A DNA stretch of 64,000 nucleotides from Muribaculaceae bacterium (GCA_029058745.1 JAIDXM010000081.1:1-64000), one strand, 5' to 3'; positions 11,178-20,680 are shown, numbered from the stretch's first letter. Notes: generated by a model not told the origin, from the letters alone. A program made the numbers and translations.

Positions 11178-11804
11178 ATGAGTAGTATAAAGGAATATTT
11201 TTCGGAAATCGGGAGTGGGCTCAAGAGCCTTGTCGATGGCATGGCCGTGACAGGGAAGGAGTTGCTTACGCCTAAAGTGACCGAGTGTTATCCGGAGAAC
11301 CGAGCGACTCTCCAGATAGCAGACCGTTTCCGGGCTACGCTCACACTGAAATATGACAGTGAGGGGCGCCACAAGTGTATAGCTTGCGGAATCTGCCAGA
11401 TGAACTGCCCTAACGGAACGATTCAGCTCACCACAAAGATGGTTGACCTTCCGGATGGGAAGAAGAAACGTAAGCTTGACAAATACATGTACGACCTTGG
11501 CAGTTGTACATTCTGCATGTTGTGTGTCACCACCTGTCCGCAGGATGCCCTGGAGTTTACGAATGATTTTGAGCAGGCCACGTTCACACGCGAGAGTCTT
11601 CTCAAACAACTTAACTATCGACCAGAACCCAAGGAAGATTTGACAGCCCCGGCACCGAAGCCAGCGATGGATCCAGAGAAACTCGCAAAGATCAAGGCAG
11701 AGGCACTTGCGAAGGCTGCAAAAATCAAGGCAGAGAAAGAGGCGGCGGCCAAAGCGGCGGCCGAATCTGGAGAAGCCCCAAAAGATGACAATAAAGAAAA
11801 CTGA
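11178..11804 (+). CDS. nuoI: NADH-quinone oxidoreductase subunit I (NuoI), with charged tail
   Basis: Ferredoxin-like subunit holding clusters N6a and N6b on the electron path to N2. Two CxxCxxCxxxCP motifs are seen: Cys67, 70, 73, 77 and Cys110, 113, 116, 120. After about residue 155 the protein runs into a Lys/Ala/Glu-rich tail of about 50 residues not found in the E. coli protein. It restarts the nuo series after the atp insertion, and nuoJ follows six bases downstream. Confidence 0.94.
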   Translation: MSSIKEYFSEIGSGLKSLVDGMAVTGKELLTPKVTECYPENRATLQIADRFRATLTLKYDSEGRHKCIACGICQMNCPNGTIQLTTKMVDLPDGKKKRKLDKYMYDLGSCTFCMLCVTTCPQDALEFTNDFEQATFTRESLLKQLNYRPEPKEDLTAPAPKPAMDPEKLAKIKAEALAKAAKIKAEKEAAAKAAAESGEAPKDDNKEN

Positions 11805-11810
11805 TATATA

Positions 11811-12338
11811 ATGGATTCTGTAGGAAATATAATCGTGTATTTCGTGGTAGCTATCGCCATAGTGTTTTTCTCGTTCAAGGCAGTGACCACGAGAAAGATA
11901 CTACGGGCTGCCACCTATCTTCTTTTTGTGCTTCTCGGCACAGCGGCGTTCTATTTCCAGCTTGGGTATCAATTCCTTGGAGCTGTACAGATTGCTGTAT
12001 ATGCAGGTGGTATCATGGTTTTGTTTGTGTTCGCGATATTGCTTACACACAAGCCCAATGAGAAGACGCGCCTGATAGACTCCCACCGCAAGACCCTCGG
12101 AATCGGGGTGTCGGTAGCCGGTGCGGTAGTGCTATTGTTTGCCATATTCTACATGCCTCTTATCCACGGGGCATCATTGTCGGAGTGCATATCCGCAGGC
12201 GATGCCATCACGATGCACGACATAGGGTTGGCATTCACCGGGAGCGACCGCTTCCAGTACCTGCTTCCTTTTGAAGCAATCAGTGTTTTGTTGCTTGCAT
12301 GTATAATCGGTGGCGTCACAGTTGCCCGTAAAAAGTAA
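11811..12338 (+). CDS. nuoJ: NADH-quinone oxidoreductase subunit J (NuoJ)
   Basis: Membrane subunit of complex I with five hydrophobic segments over 175 residues. The conserved third helix region FLGAVQIAVYAGGIMVLFVF (about residues 59-78) is the family mark. The C-terminus (FEAISVLLLACIIGGVTVARKK) also fits. nuoK starts seven bases after its stop. Confidence 0.94.
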   Translation: MDSVGNIIVYFVVAIAIVFFSFKAVTTRKILRAATYLLFVLLGTAAFYFQLGYQFLGAVQIAVYAGGIMVLFVFAILLTHKPNEKTRLIDSHRKTLGIGVSVAGAVVLLFAIFYMPLIHGASLSECISAGDAITMHDIGLAFTGSDRFQYLLPFEAISVLLLACIIGGVTVARKK

Positions 12339-12345
12339 AAAGGAT

Positions 12346-12657
12346 ATGGATTTAAGCATGTTATGGTATCTCGTACCCAGCGTGATAATGCTCGTGTGCG
12401 GAGTGTATGGGTTTATCACCCGTAAGAATCTTATTGCCATCCTTATCTCACTCGAACTGATGCTGAATTCCGCCGACCTGAATTTTGTGGTATTCAACCG
12501 CTATCTATTCCCAGGGTCGATGGATGGAATGGTGTTCACACTCTTTGCCGTGGCCATAGCGGCGGCAGAGACAGCGATAGCCATCGCAATCATCATCAAC
12601 ATCTACCGTTCGATTGGCAATACCGATATCACAGAAATCAAAAAAATGAAATACTAA
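12346..12657 (+). CDS. nuoK: NADH-quinone oxidoreductase subunit K (NuoK)
   Basis: Smallest antiporter-like membrane subunit of complex I, with three helices and two membrane Glu residues needed for proton transfer (SLELMLNS and the AAAETAIAIAI region). An in-frame ATG at 12310 would overlap nuoJ and add 12 unlike residues. ATG 12346, preceded by aaaagga, gives 103 residues, close to the 100 of E. coli NuoK. It lies three bases before nuoL. Confidence 0.93.
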   Translation: MDLSMLWYLVPSVIMLVCGVYGFITRKNLIAILISLELMLNSADLNFVVFNRYLFPGSMDGMVFTLFAVAIAAAETAIAIAIIINIYRSIGNTDITEIKKMKY

Positions 12658-12660
12658 GAT

Positions 12661-14604
12661 ATGGACATTACACTTCCAATTCTAATTTTGGCGATTCCGA
12701 TCACGATGTTCCTAATCTTAGGAATAGGCGGGGTCAAGATGTCGCATAAGATGGCGGGAATTCTTGGCATCCTCGGCATGGGCACGACAGCCACACTCGC
12801 CTATATCGTTGCATTCACATACTTTTTCAGTGGTGACGCCAACTTTATCATCGACGGAGTGCGTCAGCAGTATCAGGTGTTTGATGTTACCTGGCTTGCG
12901 TTCACCGAGCGATTAGTAGTAAACTTAGGATTCCTTCTTGACCCAATTTCAGCAATGATGCTCGTGGTGATTACCACGATTTCCTTTATGGTGCATCTTT
13001 ACAGTTGGGGCTACATGGAAGGAGAACCGGGCTTTCAGAGGTATTATGCCTTTCTTTCGCTGTTCACATTCTCCATGCTCGGACTTGTTGTGGCCACGAA
13101 CATTTTCCAGATGTATATATTCTGGGAGCTTGTGGGTGTTTCTTCCTATCTTTTGATAGGCTTCTTCTACAAGTTGCCGTCGGCAGTGTCAGCATCCAAG
13201 AAGGCGTTTATCGTAACCCGTTTCGCCGACCTCGGATTCTTGATAGGTATCCTTGTGCTATCGTTCTATAGCGATACATTCAACTTCATGCAGCTTACTG
13301 CCAATCCCGGCGGAGTGCTTCAAAGCTTCGGCGGCGCCACATTCATGGGCGCATCCGCGTTGACATGGGCTATGGTTCTTATCTTCACCGGCGGTATGGG
13401 TAAGTCGGCCATGATGCCACTCCACATCTGGCTTCCGGATGCGATGGAGGGCCCGACACCGGTTTCAGCCCTAATCCACGCCGCCACCATGGTTGTGGCC
13501 GGAGTGTATCTTGTGGCGCGTATGTTCCCGCTTTACTGTGTGGTTGATGCCTCACTGACATTCGTGACGGTAGTAGGCGCCATCACCGCGTTCTATGCGG
13601 CGGTAGTTGCATGTACACAGATTGACATCAAGAGGGTGCTTGCCTTCTCCACAATCTCACAGATCGCGTTCATGATGGTATCCCTGGGTTGTGCATACGA
13701 CCTTCCAGTAGAGGGAGTTCACTACTCCGGACTCGGCTATATGGCAGGCATGTTCCATCTGTTTACGCACGCGATGTTCAAGGCTCTCCTGTTCCTTGGT
13801 GCCGGAGCTTTGATACATGCAGTCCACTCCAACAATTACACGGAGATGGGGGGATTGAGAAAATATATGCCAATCACCCATTGGACATTCCTTATCGGGT
13901 GTCTTGCCATCGCGGGAATCTTCCCGTTTGCGGGATTCTTCTCGAAAGACGAGATGATCGCGGCCATGTTCAGCCGTCACTGGTTCTGGGGCGCCTGGAT
14001 GACAATGGTGGCAGGTCTGACCGCGTTCTATATGTTCCGACTATATTACATGATATTCTGGTGGGAGGAGAATCCCCATTACAAGGAGCATAAGCCACAT
14101 GACGCGCCTTGGCAGATGTCATTGCCGTTGCTATTCCTTGCCGCAGTGTCATGCGTAGCCGGTTTCATACCGTTCGGGGAGTTCGTGACGTTTGATGGCG
14201 TACCCTATCATATCCATATCGAGGGTTCAGTGGCCGCGACGAGCCTTACTGTCGCTATAGCGGCAATCGCGTTGGCTACCGTGATGTACCGCAAGAAAAA
14301 TGATCTTCCCACGAGAGTCAAGAACATGTGTCCGGGCTTGTGGACAGCGGCACACCACCGTTTCTACTGGGACGAGCTATACATGTTCATCACCCATAAG
14401 ATAATCTTCAACATCATCTGCAAGAGCATCGCATGGTTTGACCGTCATGTCATCGACGCCACGATGGACGCATTCGCGAAGATTACCCAAAAAACCTCAT
14501 ACGCCATCCGCGGCATGCAGTCGGGAGAAATCCAGACCTATGTCATCTGGTATTTCGCCGGAGCAGTTGTACTTGCCGCCATCACTTGGCTATGTCTGAT
14601 CTAA
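12661..14604 (+). CDS. nuoL: NADH-quinone oxidoreductase subunit L (NuoL)
   Basis: Distal proton-pumping subunit related to Mrp antiporters. The 647 residues contain about 15 membrane segments and the proton-translocation signature MMPLHIWLPDAMEGPTP with ALIHAATMVVAG (about 255-285). The long C-terminal part that includes the lateral helix is present. Gene order L-M-N is standard. Confidence 0.96.
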   Translation: MDITLPILILAIPITMFLILGIGGVKMSHKMAGILGILGMGTTATLAYIVAFTYFFSGDANFIIDGVRQQYQVFDVTWLAFTERLVVNLGFLLDPISAMMLVVITTISFMVHLYSWGYMEGEPGFQRYYAFLSLFTFSMLGLVVATNIFQMYIFWELVGVSSYLLIGFFYKLPSAVSASKKAFIVTRFADLGFLIGILVLSFYSDTFNFMQLTANPGGVLQSFGGATFMGASALTWAMVLIFTGGMGKSAMMPLHIWLPDAMEGPTPVSALIHAATMVVAGVYLVARMFPLYCVVDASLTFVTVVGAITAFYAAVVACTQIDIKRVLAFSTISQIAFMMVSLGCAYDLPVEGVHYSGLGYMAGMFHLFTHAMFKALLFLGAGALIHAVHSNNYTEMGGLRKYMPITHWTFLIGCLAIAGIFPFAGFFSKDEMIAAMFSRHWFWGAWMTMVAGLTAFYMFRLYYMIFWWEENPHYKEHKPHDAPWQMSLPLLFLAAVSCVAGFIPFGEFVTFDGVPYHIHIEGSVAATSLTVAIAAIALATVMYRKKNDLPTRVKNMCPGLWTAAHHRFYWDELYMFITHKIIFNIICKSIAWFDRHVIDATMDAFAKITQKTSYAIRGMQSGEIQTYVIWYFAGAVVLAAITWLCLI

Positions 14605-14637
14605 CATTCATATTGCAACGCAGAAATAATTAAGATT

Positions 14638-16155
14638 ATGTTTGGAAATATATTAATCTGGTTTGTGATAATCCCCGTCATCATGATGGTTGGATTGGGT
14701 TTATGCCGCAACAGCAGTATGAATGCGATCCGCACGGTGATGGTGGTATGCTCCACAGCCCTTGTCGGACTATCAATCTGGCTATGTTGCGATTTTCTAC
14801 ATCTCCGCGCCATGGGCGTGGACGACGAGATGCTTTACACTGGGAGTTGGATGTGGTATGCGCCACTCAACATCCACCTTGCGGTAGGAGTTGACGGCAT
14901 CTCAGTGCTGATGCTCCTTCTATCGGCCGTGATAGTATTTGCCGGCACGTTCGCATCATGGAAAATCAGTCCCCTTCCGAAGAACTTCTTCCTCTGGTTC
15001 GCGCTACTCAGCACCGGAGTATTCGGATTCTTCATTTCAATCGACATCTTCACGATGTTCATGTTCTATGAGGTGGCCCTGATTCCTATGTATCTTCTGA
15101 TTGGAGTATGGGGAACAGGACGCAAGGAGTATTCAGCCATGAAGCTCACGCTCATGTTGATGGGAGGCTCCGCATTCCTCATGCTCGGACTTCTCGGCAT
15201 CTTCTGGCACAGCGCCCCCGAGGGAGGACAGTGCACCTGGAATATCCTTGAGATTTCCCACAACGCCAATATCGCTGTAGAGTGGCAGTATATGCTATTC
15301 TGCTTCACATTTGTAGGTTTCGGCGTGCTTGGCGCTATGTTCCCCTTCCATACATGGAGTCCTGACGGTCACGCTTGCGCACCTACTGCAGTGTCTATGC
15401 TACATGCCGGCGTGCTTATGAAGCTCGGTGGATACGGCTGCTTCCGTATCGCCATCTTCCTATTGCCGCAGGCGGCCAATGAGCTCGCGTGGATATTCAT
15501 CATCCTCACTGGCATCAGTATCGTCTATGGCGCGTTCTCTGCATGTGTGCAGACCGACCTCAAGTATATCAATGCCTATTCGTCGGTGTCACATTGCGGC
15601 ATGGTGCTTTTCGCTATCCTCATGCTCAACACGACCGCGATGACCGGAGCGATTCTGCAGATGCTCTCACATGGTTTGATGACGGCTCTATTCTTCGCCC
15701 TCATCGGTATGATATACGGAAGAACACATACCCGCGACATCCGTCAGATGGGTGGTCTCATGAAGATAATGCCTTACCTTGGTGTCTGCTACATGATAGC
15801 AGGTTTTGCGTCGCTTGGTCTTCCCGGACTTTCCGGATTCGTCGCTGAGATGACCATCTTCTTCGGGTCGTTCCAGAACAGCGACCTGTTCCACAGGATA
15901 TTCGTGATCGCGGCCACATGTGCCATCGTGATAACAGCCGTGTATATCCTCCGTGTGGTAGGGAAGCTGTTGCTTGGTCCCGTGCAGGACAAGCATCATC
16001 TTGAGCTGACCGACGCCACCTGGTTTGAGCGTCTGTCAACAGTTACCCTCATCGTATGCATAGCCGGTATCGGTTGCTTCCCTAACTGGATTAACGAGAC
16101 CATACAGGTAAGCTTCAAGCCAATCATCGCGGCAATCCAGAATGCGGTAATCTAA
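14638..16155 (+). CDS. nuoM: NADH-quinone oxidoreductase subunit M (NuoM)
   Basis: Second antiporter-like pumping subunit, 505 residues with about 14 membrane segments. The family motif appears as MFPFHTWSPDGHACAPTAV followed by MLHAGVLMKLGGYG (about 237-270). The conserved Glu of helix 5 lies in FMFYEVALIPMYLLIG (about 141-156). Confidence 0.95.
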   Translation: MFGNILIWFVIIPVIMMVGLGLCRNSSMNAIRTVMVVCSTALVGLSIWLCCDFLHLRAMGVDDEMLYTGSWMWYAPLNIHLAVGVDGISVLMLLLSAVIVFAGTFASWKISPLPKNFFLWFALLSTGVFGFFISIDIFTMFMFYEVALIPMYLLIGVWGTGRKEYSAMKLTLMLMGGSAFLMLGLLGIFWHSAPEGGQCTWNILEISHNANIAVEWQYMLFCFTFVGFGVLGAMFPFHTWSPDGHACAPTAVSMLHAGVLMKLGGYGCFRIAIFLLPQAANELAWIFIILTGISIVYGAFSACVQTDLKYINAYSSVSHCGMVLFAILMLNTTAMTGAILQMLSHGLMTALFFALIGMIYGRTHTRDIRQMGGLMKIMPYLGVCYMIAGFASLGLPGLSGFVAEMTIFFGSFQNSDLFHRIFVIAATCAIVITAVYILRVVGKLLLGPVQDKHHLELTDATWFERLSTVTLIVCIAGIGCFPNWINETIQVSFKPIIAAIQNAVI

Positions 16156-16192
16156 AAAATGTATTGAATAAACAATATCAAGCAATCTAACA

Positions 16193-17668
16193 ATGGACTA
16201 TTCACAATTTGGATCAATGATTCCCGAACTTATAGTTCTCGGAATATTCATGCTGGTCTTTTTATTCGACACATTTTCGAATGAAAGCGGAAAGCGGATC
16301 CTGACACCGCTCACCACCATACTGTTCGGACTCGGCACGGTGGCCATCTGGCTTTTACCCGCGAGTGGGGAAGAGGTGTTTGGCGGCATGTATATCAACG
16401 ACACGGCCACCAATGCCATCAAGGCAATCCTCAATATCGGTGTGTTCATCGTGTTCCTGCAGAGTGCGAAATGGGTGGAGAGCGATGAGGTAGCCATCCG
16501 TAAGGGCGAGTTCTATGAATTGATACTCGTGACCCTTTTCGGCATGTACCTTATGGTATCAGCCCGTCATTTCCTACTGTTTGTCATCGGTCTTGAGTCG
16601 GCATCACTGCCACTTGCCGCACTTGTGGCATTCAACAAGAGACATTATGAGAGCCATGAGGCCGCAATCAAGTATATCATGACAGCCGTGTTCTCGTCGG
16701 CAATCCTTCTTGTCGGACTGTCGTTCGTTTATGCTTTCTCCGGCGGTTCACTTTATTTCTCCGATATAGCTCTGTTCATCGGACAAGGAGAGATGAGCGG
16801 ACTGCTGATTGTGGCACTCGCGTTTGTTATCGCAGGCATCGGATTCAAGCTGTCGCTTGTCCCGTTCCATCTTTGGACAGCCGATGTGTATCAGGGAGCT
16901 CCGACTGCCATCACGAGCTATCTTTCAGTTATCTCAAAGGGAGCGGCAGCTTTCGCGTTCTTTGTGATTTTCGTGCAGTGCTTCGGCGCAGTCTATAGCG
17001 CCGCATGGGAATGGATGATGTATGCGGTTATTATCGCCACCATCACAGTCGGCAACCTTTTCGCCATCCGTCAGAAGAACATGAAGCGATTCATGGCTTT
17101 CTCCTCCATATCGCAGGCCGGCTACATCATGCTTGCCGTAATGGCGGCGAGCGGATTGAGCCTCGCATCCATGATATTCTATATCTTTGTGTATATAGTG
17201 AGCAACCTCGGGGCATTCGCAGTGATAAGCACAATAGAGGAGAACACAGGCAAAGTGGGAATGGACGACTACAATGGACTTCACAAGACAAATCCTTGGC
17301 TTTCATTTGCCATGACGTTGGCCATGTTCTCCCTGGCAGGTATCCCGCCATTTGCCGGTTTCTTCAGTAAGATTCTTATCTTCACGTCAGTGACTGCGTC
17401 CAACTCATGGGCATTGTATATGCTCGTGCTCATCGCGCTCATCAACACCATCATCTCACTCTATTACTATCTGCTTGTAGTGAAGGCGATGTGGATTAGT
17501 TCTGAGGAGCCGAAAATCGGCGCGTTCAAGACCGCGACATGTCAGCGTGCGGGTCTGTGGCTATGTGTAGCCGGCATCGTGTTCTTCGGACTTGTGTCGG
17601 GCATTTACCAGTACTGTTACGATGCAGTCCAGAATTCTCTCGGTTTCCTGACGTTCTTTAATCTTTGA
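16193..17668 (+). CDS. nuoN: NADH-quinone oxidoreductase subunit N (NuoN)
   Basis: Third antiporter-like subunit, 491 residues with about 14 membrane segments. Motifs include SLVPFHLWTADVYQGAPT with AITSYLSVISKGAA (about 222-250), and the conserved helix-5 Glu lies in LLFVIGLESASLPLAAL. It is the last gene of the nuo-atp block and is followed within 85 bases by two strong hairpins, so the block ends here. Confidence 0.95.
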   Translation: MDYSQFGSMIPELIVLGIFMLVFLFDTFSNESGKRILTPLTTILFGLGTVAIWLLPASGEEVFGGMYINDTATNAIKAILNIGVFIVFLQSAKWVESDEVAIRKGEFYELILVTLFGMYLMVSARHFLLFVIGLESASLPLAALVAFNKRHYESHEAAIKYIMTAVFSSAILLVGLSFVYAFSGGSLYFSDIALFIGQGEMSGLLIVALAFVIAGIGFKLSLVPFHLWTADVYQGAPTAITSYLSVISKGAAAFAFFVIFVQCFGAVYSAAWEWMMYAVIIATITVGNLFAIRQKNMKRFMAFSSISQAGYIMLAVMAASGLSLASMIFYIFVYIVSNLGAFAVISTIEENTGKVGMDDYNGLHKTNPWLSFAMTLAMFSLAGIPPFAGFFSKILIFTSVTASNSWALYMLVLIALINTIISLYYYLLVVKAMWISSEEPKIGAFKTATCQRAGLWLCVAGIVFFGLVSGIYQYCYDAVQNSLGFLTFFNL

Positions 17669-17751
17669 TGATTCCGGACCGTTATTAGTAGATAAGGATA
17701 ATAAAGTTCTACATACGCAACATACAGGAGACAGATAGAAATTGCCAATCC

Positions 17752-17790
17752 AGAGGCCGCGTGACGATTCCGTGTCATGCGGCCTCTTAT
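17752..17790 (+). terminator. Intrinsic terminator after nuoN
   Basis: A 14-base stem (17752-17765 with 17774-17787, one G-U pair, core agaggccgc/gcggcctct), an eight-base loop and a T-rich run-out. It is placed correctly to end the nuo-atp transcript. Confidence 0.75.
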
Positions 17791-17800
17791 TCATAATCAT

Positions 17801-17856
17801 AGCGTATAAACAAATGCGGACGACTTTGATAGGTCGTCCGCATTTGTTTATACGCT
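17801..17856. terminator. Perfect 24-base inverted repeat between convergent genes
   Basis: Arms 17801-17824 and 17833-17856 are exact reverse complements around an eight-base loop. It lies just after the first terminator and immediately before the stop of the minus-strand gene at 17861. It probably acts as a bidirectional terminator, although neither side has a long T run. Confidence 0.65.
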
Positions 17857-17860
17857 GTTG

Positions 17861-18388
17861 TCAGAAGTTGTAACCGATACCCATGTTCAGGAACCAGCCA
17901 CCCGTGTCGTTCATGAGGGAATATTTGGCCTGGAAGTTGAGTTTCAGCTGGCGGGTGAGATATACGTCAAAACCACCGCCGAAGTCGAATCCACCGCGAG
18001 TGGCATGGTGGTTGTCGTCCCAGTCATCATCCCAGTCATCATCGTGGTGGTGATGGTTCCAGCTCCAACTGTTAAGGGTGAGACCAGCGAGTGGATAAAT
18101 ATTGAAACCCCGGGCGATTCTGAACGGGAACTGGACATCGACACTACAGATGAAAGCCGACTTGCAATCATTGCGGAACACGTATCCGATTTCCGGCGCT
18201 ATCCTGATATGCGGAGCGAAAGTGTATTGGAAATAAAGGTCGGCATAGCCACCCCCGTTATAAGAGGCGTAACCACCTGCGAAACCGAGAGTCTTTTCAC
18301 CGGTCTGAGCGGAAGCCGAAGCCGGAATCAACAAGCTCCCGAAAGCAAGAGAGAGAGGGAGCAGAATCTTTTTACAAACAGATTTCAT
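17861..18388 (-). CDS. Small outer-membrane beta-barrel-like protein with His/Asp-rich loop
   Basis: A 175-residue protein with a clear signal peptide (residues 1-28, ending ASASAQ). It has alternating aromatic strands and ends in GIGYNF, typical of small outer-membrane barrels that insert by a C-terminal Phe. Residues 111-128 form a very polar loop of His, Asp and Trp (HHHH, DDDW repeated, NHH) in the middle of the barrel. Such a loop could bind metal ions, but this is inference. I do not recognise a named family beyond the general barrel fold. It stands alone between nuoN and nadE. Confidence 0.75.
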   Translation of the reverse strand: MKSVCKKILLPLSLAFGSLLIPASASAQTGEKTLGFAGGYASYNGGGYADLYFQYTFAPHIRIAPEIGYVFRNDCKSAFICSVDVQFPFRIARGFNIYPLAGLTLNSWSWNHHHHDDDWDDDWDDNHHATRGGFDFGGGFDVYLTRQLKLNFQAKYSLMNDTGGWFLNMGIGYNF

Positions 18389-18499
18389 AAAAGAAAAATA
18401 TAAGGTGTGGAATTATTGTCTGATTCATTCGGGAGCCATCCGGTCAACAATCAAAGAGTGTTAAATTCAGACTCGCTAATGAAATATATCTGAAAAACA

Positions 18500-18531
18500 T
18501 TTAAAGAATACAAATAGTTTGAGTAAATTTG
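18500..18531 (+). promoter_or_regulatory. Possible promoter for nadE
   Basis: TTTA at 18500-18503, 20 bases, then TAAATTTG at 18524-18531. The -7 element is consensus; the -33 element is one base off. Transcription from here would give a leader of about 185 bases before nadE. Confidence 0.5.
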
Positions 18532-18724
18532 TAAAAAATATTACAATCCTGACCATAGAGTATGCATTGTGATGGTTATATATGTTGAGAATCAGTGTGG
18601 TGAAGAGCATGCAAAAAAGTCCTGTATAAAGAAGGGGCGCATGCCAATATCAGTCACATCACACTGGATTCCCGTCATTGAGGATGTAAAAAAGAAACAG
18701 AAAAACATTGCATAGATATAGAAT
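18532..18724 (+). other. nadE leader with extended hairpin (18594-18665)
   Basis: The 18389-18724 gap holds no gene. Within it, agtgtg at 18594-18599 pairs with cacact at 18660-18665, gtga (18600-18603) pairs with tcac (18654-18657), and two copies of the palindrome gcatgc (18607-18612, 18639-18644) can pair further in. This makes a long leader stem-loop. I do not recognise it as a known riboswitch class. Confidence 0.4.
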
Positions 18725-20674
18725 ATGACAGACTATGGATATGTGCGCGTTGGCGCCGGGGTTCCCTCTTTGAAAGTCGCGGATATCGATTTCAACAGGG
18801 AAGGAATCCTGGCAATTGTCAATGAGGCGGTGTCGAAAGGTGTTGAGGTGCTCGTGATGCCAGAACTTGGGGTGACGGGTTATACCTGTGGAGACCTGTT
18901 CGAACAGCCGCTGCTCCAAAAGAAGGCAGAAGAATCGGTAAGGGAAATCGTGAAAGCCACTTCCGGGAAGCCGATTACATTTGCCGTCGGCAGTCCTGTG
19001 GTGTATGAAGGCAAGAGATATAACTGTGCCATCATTATATCGGGTGGGAAGATTTTAGGCATAGTGCCCAAGACACACATACCCAACTATGGCGAGTTTT
19101 ATGAGAAACGCTGGTTTCACCCATGGGATGGAAAGAAGGAGCAGTTTGACATAGTAGAATTTGCCGGGGAGACAGTAGCTTTCGGCACCGACATCCTTGT
19201 GGAAGTGGATGGCGTTAAGATAGGGGTTGAAATCTGTGAGGATTTATGGGTCCCGGTTCCTCCGAGCTGTCGGCTGTCACAATCAGGAGCGGATGTCATA
19301 TTGAATCTGTCGGCATCCGATGAATTGATAGGAAAGCATGATTATCTTTTGCGTCTTGTCTCGCAACAGTCTGCGAGATGCCGATGTGCATATGTCTATG
19401 CGTCGGCAGGATGGGGCGAATCGTCAACCGACCTTGTATTCGCCGGCAACGCCATAATAGGGGAAGACGGTGTTGTGGAGGAGTATCCGGAACGTTTTGT
19501 CGCCGGTTCTATCCTGAAATATAAGGATGTAGATATAGAGCGGCTCAGGAACGACCGGCTTCGGTATTCCACATTCCATGATGATGACAGTCACCTTTCC
19601 GATATACGTGTCGTGAAAGGAATCCCTGTGGAATCAGATAAGAGAGAAGGGGAGCCATATGTGGATCCATTCCCATTTGTTCCCGGCGATGAGGGGCGGC
19701 TTGAGGAACATTGCGAGGAGATTGTCAATATTCAGGCTCGAGGACTTATGCAGCGCCTGAATGCCATCTCATGCCGAAATGCGGTTATAGGTATTTCCGG
19801 CGGTCTTGATTCCACACTTGCCCTGCTTGTGACGGTGAGGGCCTTTGACCTGCTCGGCCTTGACAGAAAGGGAATTGTGGGAATCACTATGCCCGGTATG
19901 GCGACTACGTCGCGGACTCGCAATAATGCGATTGGTCTGATGGAGGAGCTTGGAGTGACCTCGCTTGAGATACCCATAGGGAAATCTGTGGCGCAACACT
20001 TCTCCGACATCGGTCAGAGTCCAGACAACTATGACGTGACATATGAGAATTCCCAAGCCCGCGAGCGCACGCAGATACTTATGGATTATGCCAACAAGAT
20101 AAACGGACTTGTCATAGGCACCGGTGATATGTCGGAGCTTGCATTGGGATGGTGTACCTATAATGGCGACCATATGTCGATGTATGGCGTCAACGCGTCA
20201 GTGCCCAAGACACTTGTGAAATATCTTGTGAAATGGTTTGCCGGCGAGTTCACTGACAGGGCATCCGGGATATTGCTTGATATAGTAGATACACCCATCA
20301 GTCCTGAGCTTGTGCCCTCCGGCAAGGATTCGATAGGACAGAAGACAGAGGATCTCGTGGGGCCGTATGAACTGCATGATTTCTATATGTACCATCTTCT
20401 GCGCAACGCATTCACGCCCCGGAAAGTTTATTGGCTGTCGCAGAGGGCCTTCGGCGACAGGTATGACAATTCGACATTGCTGAAATGGCAAAGAAACTTC
20501 TACAGGAGATTCTTCAGTCAGCAGTTCAAACGTTCGTGCATGCCCGACGGCCCCAAGGTTGGGAGTGTGTGCCTTTCGCCGAGAGGAGACTGGCGCATGC
20601 CGTCAGACGCCTCCTCGGCATTATGGCTATCGGAGATGTCGGTACTTGAGGAAGAGAATAGTAACGGGAAATAA
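18725..20674 (+). CDS. nadE: Glutamine-dependent NAD+ synthetase
   Basis: Makes NAD+ from nicotinic acid adenine dinucleotide, ATP and glutamine-derived ammonia. The N-terminal nitrilase-type glutaminase (about 1-290) shows its catalytic triad regions: Glu in MPELGVTGYTCGDLF, Lys in VPKTHIPNYGEFYE and Cys in GVEICEDLWVP. The synthetase domain begins with the ATP loop ISGGLDSTLALLV (about residue 356 on). At 649 residues it is the normal two-domain form. The next gene starts six bases after its stop. Confidence 0.95.
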   Translation: MTDYGYVRVGAGVPSLKVADIDFNREGILAIVNEAVSKGVEVLVMPELGVTGYTCGDLFEQPLLQKKAEESVREIVKATSGKPITFAVGSPVVYEGKRYNCAIIISGGKILGIVPKTHIPNYGEFYEKRWFHPWDGKKEQFDIVEFAGETVAFGTDILVEVDGVKIGVEICEDLWVPVPPSCRLSQSGADVILNLSASDELIGKHDYLLRLVSQQSARCRCAYVYASAGWGESSTDLVFAGNAIIGEDGVVEEYPERFVAGSILKYKDVDIERLRNDRLRYSTFHDDDSHLSDIRVVKGIPVESDKREGEPYVDPFPFVPGDEGRLEEHCEEIVNIQARGLMQRLNAISCRNAVIGISGGLDSTLALLVTVRAFDLLGLDRKGIVGITMPGMATTSRTRNNAIGLMEELGVTSLEIPIGKSVAQHFSDIGQSPDNYDVTYENSQARERTQILMDYANKINGLVIGTGDMSELALGWCTYNGDHMSMYGVNASVPKTLVKYLVKWFAGEFTDRASGILLDIVDTPISPELVPSGKDSIGQKTEDLVGPYELHDFYMYHLLRNAFTPRKVYWLSQRAFGDRYDNSTLLKWQRNFYRRFFSQQFKRSCMPDGPKVGSVCLSPRGDWRMPSDASSALWLSEMSVLEEENSNGK

Positions 20675-20680
20675 TAAAAG

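Noticed and set aside
17858-18403. 181-codon plus-strand frame over the beta-barrel gene
   Set aside because: It includes a Val/Ile-rich stretch that looks membrane-like, but it is only the complement of the His/Asp loop. The minus frame has a signal peptide and barrel ending.
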